Shown here in pieces: positions 28,150 to 32,549 of a DNA stretch of 32,549 bases. Position 1 is the first letter of the stretch; every line of letters begins with the position of its first letter. The notes under the pieces were generated by a model. It had not been told where the DNA came from, ran no database searches, and worked only from the letters and a program-made list of their open reading frames with translations. The DNA is taken from positions 1-32,549 of the forward strand of contig DATMBF010000037.1 in NCBI GenBank assembly GCA_035559595.1, read 5' to 3'. This DNA comes from DATMBF01 sp035559595. Lineage in GTDB: Bacteria > Bacteroidota > Ignavibacteria > UBA10030. The position numbers and the translations under genes are program-made.

Positions 28150-30441
28150 ATGAAACTGACACCGATTCTTCTTGTGCTGTTCTTCTGGACTTCGACGAAC
28201 CTTGTTGCTCAAAAAACGGTGAGATACGATTTATACGTTGCTGATACCGTTGTGACGTTCGGCAAGGAGCCGACGCGTGCTATCGCCGTCAACGGAATGA
28301 TTCCGATGCCCACGTTGACATTCACGGAAGGCGACACGGCAGAAATCTATGTCCACAATAATCTGGACGAAGAGACATCACTGCATTGGCACGGTCTCTT
28401 CCTGCCGAATCGGTACGACGGCGTACCGTATCTCACCCAGATGCCCATCAAGCCCCACACAACACATGTGTACAGATTCCCGATCATTCAACATGGCACG
28501 CATTGGTACCACAGTCATTCACGGTTCCAGGAGCAAATCGGCATGTACGGTGCCTTCATCATGCACAAGAAACAGGAATGGGACATCCCAACACTGCCCG
28601 TTGTTCTCAGCGAATGGACTGACATGGACCCCGAAGAAGTACACCGCAGCTTGAAAGCCGCCACAGACTGGTTTGCCATCAAAAAAGGTACGACGCAAAG
28701 CTACGGCGAAGCATTGCTCAGCGGGCATCTGGGAACAAAACTCACCAACGAATGGAAAAGGATGAACGCGATGGATGTGAGCGATGTGTACTACGATACC
28801 TTTTTGATCAACGGGAAAAACCAAGATGTGCAGCCGCAATTCAAGAAAGGAGATACGGTAAGACTTCGCGTCATCAACGCGGGTGCATCCGACTACTTCT
28901 GGCTCACCTATTCCGGCGGCAAGATTACTGTGGTCGCAAGCGATGGCAATGATGTGGATCCGGTAGAAGTAGACAGGCTGATCATCGCCGTGTCAGAAAC
29001 GTATGACGTCGTTGTAACCATTCCGGACAACAAGAGTTATGAATTTCTCGCAACCCCCGAAGACCGAACCGGCTCAGCTTCACTCTGGCTCGGCAGCGGC
29101 GAGAAAGTGCCGGCGGCAAGATTGCCAAAGTTGAAGTACTTCGCCGGAATGGAAATGATGAACGACATGATGGACATGAACGGCAACATCATTGAAATTG
29201 AGGGAATGAGGATGCAGAACCAGGAGATGGACATGAATACCATCATGTATCCGGAAATCACAGGACCGGAGAATCCGGAAGACACCACGGATGCAAACAG
29301 CATGAACGTGAATGCCAGACCAATGCCGATGAGCCATGACGGCCATAGCATGAGAGGGATGGATGAAGGGAATGGAGATATTGTAACGCTCAACTATGGC
29401 ATGTTGCGTTCACCTCACACGACGACGTTGCCTGCAGGACCGGTGAGAGAACTGAAATTTGAATTGACCGGGAACATGAATCGATATGTCTGGTCGATGG
29501 ACAACAAGACGCTTTCCGAGAGCGATAAGATTCTTATCAAAAAAGGAGAAAACCTGAGGATTATCCTTTTCAATAACAGCATGATGCGACACCCGATGCA
29601 TCTCCATGGGCACGATTTCCGAGTGCTGAACAGTCACGGTGAATTTGCCCCCATGAAAAACATCATCGACATCATGCCCATGGAGAGGGATACCATAGAA
29701 TTCGCTGCTTCAGAGCCGGGTGGCGATTGGTTTTTTCATTGCCATATTCTTTACCACATGATGTCTGGGATGGGCAGGGTCTTCAGTTACGAACATTCTC
29801 CACCAAATCCCGATTTGCCGGATCCCACAAAGGCTCTCCAAAAGCTGTTTGACGACGACCGTGAGTTTCATCTCATGGGAAGAGTGGGTTTAGAAAGCAA
29901 CGGGAGTGACGGTGAAGCGATGTACACAAATACTCGCTGGAAACTACAAACCATATGGCACATGGGTTATCATGACCAACATGGTTACGAAGTGGAAACA
30001 CTTGTTGGCCGCTATCTTGACCGGATGCAGTGGTGGTTCGCGTACGTTGGCTTGGACTATCACTTCAAACGGGAAGGTAATCCGCCGAAGAATGTTTTCA
30101 GTCTGGAGGGTAGTCCGAAAAACATTTTTGGCTCTGAAGAAAACAACTGGTTTGGACAAAAGAGCAACAAACTTCACCGCAAAGCGGTGACAGCAGGCAT
30201 CGCTTATACGTTACCGCTGCTGTTTGTGGCCGACTTCCGAATAGATAGCGACGCAAAATTGCGCTTGCAGCTGGGGAGAGAAGATATACCCCTGACCAGT
30301 CGCTTGCGGTTGAATCTCATGCTGAATACGGACAAAGAATATCTGACGGGATTCAGGTACATCGTAACAAAATATGTTTCCTTTTCCACGCATTACGACA
30401 GCGATATGGGATTTGGCGCAGGGTTTACGTTGAACTATTAG
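28150..30441 (+). CDS. Multicopper oxidase (CopA type) fused to a CopB-like beta-barrel domain
   Basis: This 763-residue exported protein joins two copper-resistance functions. Residues 1-20 are a signal peptide ending L-V-A-Q. The oxidase part (about 25-560) has all four copper motifs: H-W-H-G at 79-82, H-W-Y-H-S-H at 118-123, H-P-M-H-L-H-G-H at 481-488, and H-C-H-I-L-Y-H with axial Met541 at 530-541. Between them (about 333-405) lies a methionine-rich stretch (M-E-M-M-N-D-M-M-D-M and similar), as in CopA and PcoA, which likely binds Cu(I). Residues about 570-763 resemble CopB: a beta-barrel with G-Y-E-V-E-T-L-V-G-R-Y and L-R-L-Q-L-G-R-E-D-I-P-L, ending in T-L-N-Y. AAAGGA precedes ATG 28150. 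An earlier in-frame ATG overlaps the previous gene and lacks the signal. Confidence 0.92.
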   Translation: MKLTPILLVLFFWTSTNLVAQKTVRYDLYVADTVVTFGKEPTRAIAVNGMIPMPTLTFTEGDTAEIYVHNNLDEETSLHWHGLFLPNRYDGVPYLTQMPIKPHTTHVYRFPIIQHGTHWYHSHSRFQEQIGMYGAFIMHKKQEWDIPTLPVVLSEWTDMDPEEVHRSLKAATDWFAIKKGTTQSYGEALLSGHLGTKLTNEWKRMNAMDVSDVYYDTFLINGKNQDVQPQFKKGDTVRLRVINAGASDYFWLTYSGGKITVVASDGNDVDPVEVDRLIIAVSETYDVVVTIPDNKSYEFLATPEDRTGSASLWLGSGEKVPAARLPKLKYFAGMEMMNDMMDMNGNIIEIEGMRMQNQEMDMNTIMYPEITGPENPEDTTDANSMNVNARPMPMSHDGHSMRGMDEGNGDIVTLNYGMLRSPHTTTLPAGPVRELKFELTGNMNRYVWSMDNKTLSESDKILIKKGENLRIILFNNSMMRHPMHLHGHDFRVLNSHGEFAPMKNIIDIMPMERDTIEFAASEPGGDWFFHCHILYHMMSGMGRVFSYEHSPPNPDLPDPTKALQKLFDDDREFHLMGRVGLESNGSDGEAMYTNTRWKLQTIWHMGYHDQHGYEVETLVGRYLDRMQWWFAYVGLDYHFKREGNPPKNVFSLEGSPKNIFGSEENNWFGQKSNKLHRKAVTAGIAYTLPLLFVADFRIDSDAKLRLQLGREDIPLTSRLRLNLMLNTDKEYLTGFRYIVTKYVSFSTHYDSDMGFGAGFTLNY

Positions 30442-30486
30442 CGTGGTGGAAGGGAGGAAAGAAGGGTCAGAATTGCGCTCGCATCT

Positions 30487-30515
30487 TTTTCCAAAGGTTG
30501 GTACTATTATATAAC
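30487..30515 (+). promoter_or_regulatory. Possible promoter of the DUF4198-like gene
   Basis: TTTTCC (30487-30492), 17 bp, TATAAC (30510-30515). The -10 box is good and the -35 box weak. It lies in the 109-bp gap after the oxidase, 35 bp before ATG 30551, so the next gene may be expressed separately. Confidence 0.35.
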
Positions 30516-30550
30516 ACATTGAATCCAAACTTTTAAAAGGAGGTTGTCCC

Positions 30551-31333
30551 ATGGGATCACAACGACTGTTCCTGATGTTTTCTGCCGCCATCGTTTTGAT
30601 GGCAACGCAAAGCTTCGCCCATGATGCCTGGCTAGCGGCAAAATGGAACTCTACCAAAACCCGTGTTCTGATTTCGCCCCTTGTTGCCGAGAAGTTTCCC
30701 GACGGCCAGGCCATTAAAGACTGGAGCCGCTTTATCGATCCGGCGGCGTATACTCCCGGCGGCAGCAGGATGCCACTCAAAGGAGATCCATCTGACTCAA
30801 CAATCCTCGGGACGGTCTCTCCTGCATCTGTGCTCATAGCGACTTCAGGCGTCAAGCAACGAGAGATCAAACTCAAGCGCGATCTGGCGCAACTGGTTCT
30901 TACAGAAGAGTTCGGGCTTACCAAAGAAGAGGCGTCCACCTATCTCACGCCGGGGGTTGAAGAATTTCACGAAACCTACAGCCGGTTCTTGAAAACGGTC
31001 GTTTCCGTTGGCGGCACGAAGCCGTCGCCGAAAGATTCTATTGTTGGATTGCCGCTAGAGTTGGTTTTGGTTTCCTGGGAGAACGGAGCGCCGGGGAAAA
31101 CCGTAGTTCGCTTCCGCGTTCTCGACAAAGGCAAAACCGTTGCTAACGCTCCGGTTCGCATTCTACAACATGGCAAAACAACGATGGTTCGGACGGAGTC
31201 GAACGGCGAGGCGCGAGCTGAAATCGATGGCAGCTTACCCGTGTTGTTCGCCTACATCAAAGTCACAAAAGTGAGTGACACGCAATTGACTTCACTCTGG
31301 ACAAATCTGGCAGTCTATCATTTGGAGAAGTAG
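30551..31333 (+). CDS. DUF4198-like periplasmic protein
   Basis: This 260-residue protein has a signal peptide cut before A-H-D-A-W-L (about residue 23). An N-terminal His right after the signal is typical of DUF4198 and similar periplasmic metal-linked proteins, in which it may coordinate metal. The rest forms beta-rich domains; residues about 160-255 look like an Ig-like/carboxypeptidase-regulatory fold (F-R-V-L-D-K-G-K-T-V-A-N-A-P-V-R-I and T-E-S-N-G-E-A-R). AAGGAGG at 30538-30544 is a strong ribosome-binding site. Context between a copper oxidase and an RND pump suggests a metal-handling role. Alternative names (nickel or cobalt uptake substrate-binding protein) are used for relatives, but substrate specificity cannot be judged. 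Confidence 0.75.
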   Translation: MGSQRLFLMFSAAIVLMATQSFAHDAWLAAKWNSTKTRVLISPLVAEKFPDGQAIKDWSRFIDPAAYTPGGSRMPLKGDPSDSTILGTVSPASVLIATSGVKQREIKLKRDLAQLVLTEEFGLTKEEASTYLTPGVEEFHETYSRFLKTVVSVGGTKPSPKDSIVGLPLELVLVSWENGAPGKTVVRFRVLDKGKTVANAPVRILQHGKTTMVRTESNGEARAEIDGSLPVLFAYIKVTKVSDTQLTSLWTNLAVYHLEK

Positions 31334-31372
31334 TTCGAGAAGAAGAAATATTGAGAACATCGTGTACGCTGA

Positions 31373-31564
31373 TTGGCGATCCTTATCAAGAACGGCAAAC
31401 TGGGTGCGGGACCAGAGGAGAAGTTATTTGAAGTCGTAAGAGAAAGGAATCTTGTTTATCACATGTTTTTGAAGAACGTCGAAGTGAGGTGGTTGCGTAG
31501 CCCTAAAGACAACTCTCTGCACCCAGTAGATGAGGTTGTCATCACTGAGTTAGAGCTGCCTTAG
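31373..31564 (+). CDS. Possible small protein, unrecognised
   Basis: A 63-codon frame is open from TTG 31373, just after an in-frame TGA, to TAG 31562. The translation is rich in charged residues (E-E-K-L-F-E-V-V-R-E-R-N, then V-E-V-R-W-L-R-S-P-K-D) and looks protein-like, yet it has no ATG near the front, no ribosome-binding site and no motif I recognise. It could be the tail of a lost gene. It lies 39 bp after the DUF4198-like gene on the same strand. Confidence 0.25.
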   Translation: MAILIKNGKLGAGPEEKLFEVVRERNLVYHMFLKNVEVRWLRSPKDNSLHPVDEVVITELELP

Positions 31565-32059
31565 GATATGAAAAATTCCATAGTTATCAAAACCCGCTGA
31601 GTGGAGCGGTCATTGCCATCTTTCAAACGCTCTATCCTTTCTCACAGAACCCCATCCTTCATCATCGACCATCATGACCTTGTTCATGCCTCCAGCCGCC
31701 ATCCTGGTTAACCCGACTTGACTCTTTTTTTCTGTGCGTTTACATCAAGTCCAGAAAATTCGATTCAACTCTATGGACGCCATTATCAAATACCTCCAGG
31801 ATCACAAAAGTTACGCCTGCATGAAGGAGCGGAAGAAGGAAGATAGCGCATACCGAAGATTTGGTGTTTTAAAACTCTTCACCTTCCGCTCTACTGACCT
31901 GTTTCCATTTGTTACAACACTCTCAGTTGCAAAAGGTTTCAGATTTTGATACCTTACGCACACGAGAGCGTCAATACAACCCGTGAAAACCATGAAAAAG
32001 AATCCCAAATCCATAGCTGGAACGAACTATCCGCCGCAAGAAAACTTAACTACCAGAAC
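31565..32059. other. Intergenic region with a possible antitoxin-like fragment
   Basis: About 495 bp separate the plus-strand genes from the convergent RND pump. A plus-strand frame from ATG 31773 to 31949 reads A-I-I-K-Y-L-Q-D-H-K-S-Y-A-C-M-K-E, which resembles the first helix-turn of AbiEi-type antitoxins, but it soon loses the pattern and stops, so it is at best a decayed fragment. There is no ribosome-binding site. A short minus-strand frame near 31640-31710 contains V-M-M-V-D-D-E, recalling a response-regulator start, but is only 30 codons long. No RNA gene or terminator was recognised. Confidence 0.3.
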
Positions 32060-32549
32060 TCAGGACACCTTTGCTTTCTTACTTTCGATCCAACGATAGA
32101 CTACGGGCAAAACAAAGAGGGTCAACAGAGTCGAAGTAATCAACCCGCCAATGACAACCGTTGCGAGCGGTCGTTGAACCTCGGCGCCCGTTCCTTGTGA
32201 GAGAGCCATCGGGATGAAACCGAGACTTGCAACAAGCGCCGTCATCAGGACCGGCCGCAATCGGTCAGAGGCACCCTTGATGATTGTAAATTCAAGATCA
32301 TGCCCCTCTTTCAAAAGCTGATTGAGGTACGATATGAGCACAACGCCGTTCAGGACTGCAACGCCAAAGAGGGCGATAAAACCTATCGAAGCCGATACGC
32401 TCAGGTGTAGCCCCCGGATCAGCAGCGCAAAGATTCCACCGCTCAGTGCGAATGGAAGATTCAACAGGATGAGCATCGAATGTCGTATGTTTCCAAATGT
32501 CGTAAACAACAACACAAAGATGATGAAGATGGAAAGCGGAACGACAATC
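32060..32549 (-). CDS. Heavy-metal RND efflux pump (CusA/CzcA type), C-terminal part
   Basis: The frame runs in from the right edge and ends at 32060, giving the last 162 residues of a protein normally about 1,030-1,050 long. Visible are the membrane helices of the second half: one with F-I-I-F-V-L-L-F, then N-L-P-F-A-L-S-G-G, the conserved I-G-F-I-A-L-F-G-V-A-V-L-N-G-V-V-L block with G-A-x-x-R-L-R-P-V-L-M-T, a P-M-A-L-S-x-G-x-G-A-E-V-Q-R-P-L loop, and the final helix ending L-P-V-V-Y. These are hallmarks of the heavy-metal efflux branch of the family, an inner-membrane proton antiporter that exports Cu, Ag, Co, Zn or Cd. The metal cannot be read from this fragment. It converges with the copper genes. 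Confidence 0.92.
   Translation of the reverse strand, partial: IVVPLSIFIIFVLLFTTFGNIRHSMLILLNLPFALSGGIFALLIRGLHLSVSASIGFIALFGVAVLNGVVLISYLNQLLKEGHDLEFTIIKGASDRLRPVLMTALVASLGFIPMALSQGTGAEVQRPLATVVIGGLITSTLLTLFVLPVVYRWIESKKAKVS

Noticed and set aside
29955..29970. Sigma-54-like TGGCACA element in the oxidase gene
   Set aside because: The -12 part reads TTAT rather than TTGC, and it lies inside coding sequence with no gene start after it.
31620..31715. Minus-strand start resembling a response regulator (V-M-M-V-D-D-E)
   Set aside because: Only about 30 codons, with no continuation of a receiver domain in any frame; probably chance.

Overview
This is a chromosomal segment of about 50% G+C, most likely from the Bacteroidota/Chlorobiota side of the tree and close to Ignavibacteria or a related metagenomic lineage. 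That placement is inferred from gene content, with no rRNA present. Supporting signs are a secreted M1 peptidase ending in an NFPNPFN-type C-terminal sorting domain, a succinate dehydrogenase of the cytochrome b558 type in the order C-A-B, and a copper oxidase carrying a fused CopB-like barrel as in Bacteroidota. Promoters of the housekeeping type (TTGACT-N17-TATATT, found twice) and of the sigma-54 type (found twice) are visible.

Layout. 1-900: end of a DUF302 gene, two tandem copies of a palindromic intergenic repeat, and a thioredoxin with a strong terminator. 1.0-3.1 kb: secreted M1 aminopeptidase with a consensus sigma-54 promoter at its start. 3.2-6.3 kb: a second sigma-54 promoter, then ferredoxin, NfnA-like and NfnB-like genes (an electron-bifurcating NADH:ferredoxin/NADPH system) and a small zinc-ribbon membrane protein. 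6.3-8.5 kb: proline dehydrogenase (-) and a diiron acyl-ACP desaturase (+). 8.5-12.3 kb, minus strand: nucleotidyltransferase, metK and ahcY, followed by tRNA-Asn with its own promoter and a striking leader hairpin. 12.4-20 kb, plus strand: ybaB, recR, two small related lipoproteins, pheA, ftsX and sdhCAB, with a degraded four-helix-bundle-like gene between sdhA and sdhB. 20.4-23 kb, minus strand: FAD reductase, folE and a secreted helical protein. 23.1-23.9 kb: an ECF sigma factor facing that secreted protein across two matching ECF-type promoters. 24-26 kb, minus strand: a PadR repressor with a dyad operator and a PadR-linked membrane protein. 26-32.5 kb: an accessory metal locus holding a beta-barrel gene remnant, a small His/Cys exported protein, a DUF3347 protein, a haem-binding-domain protein, the CopA-CopB fusion oxidase, a DUF4198-like protein and the end of a CusA/CzcA-type RND pump.

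How the genes fit together. metK and ahcY form the methyl cycle. sdhCAB links the TCA cycle to quinones. The ferredoxin/Nfn operon balances NADH, NADPH and ferredoxin, and its sigma-54 promoter suggests control by an enhancer-binding activator encoded elsewhere. The copper locus combines periplasmic oxidation, metal-binding proteins and efflux.

The best candidates for undescribed biology are the ECF sigma factor/secreted protein pair with shared promoters, the sigma-54 regulation of Nfn and of a secreted peptidase, and the terminator-like hairpin at the start of the tRNA-Asn transcript. No CRISPR array, complete insertion sequence or prophage was seen.
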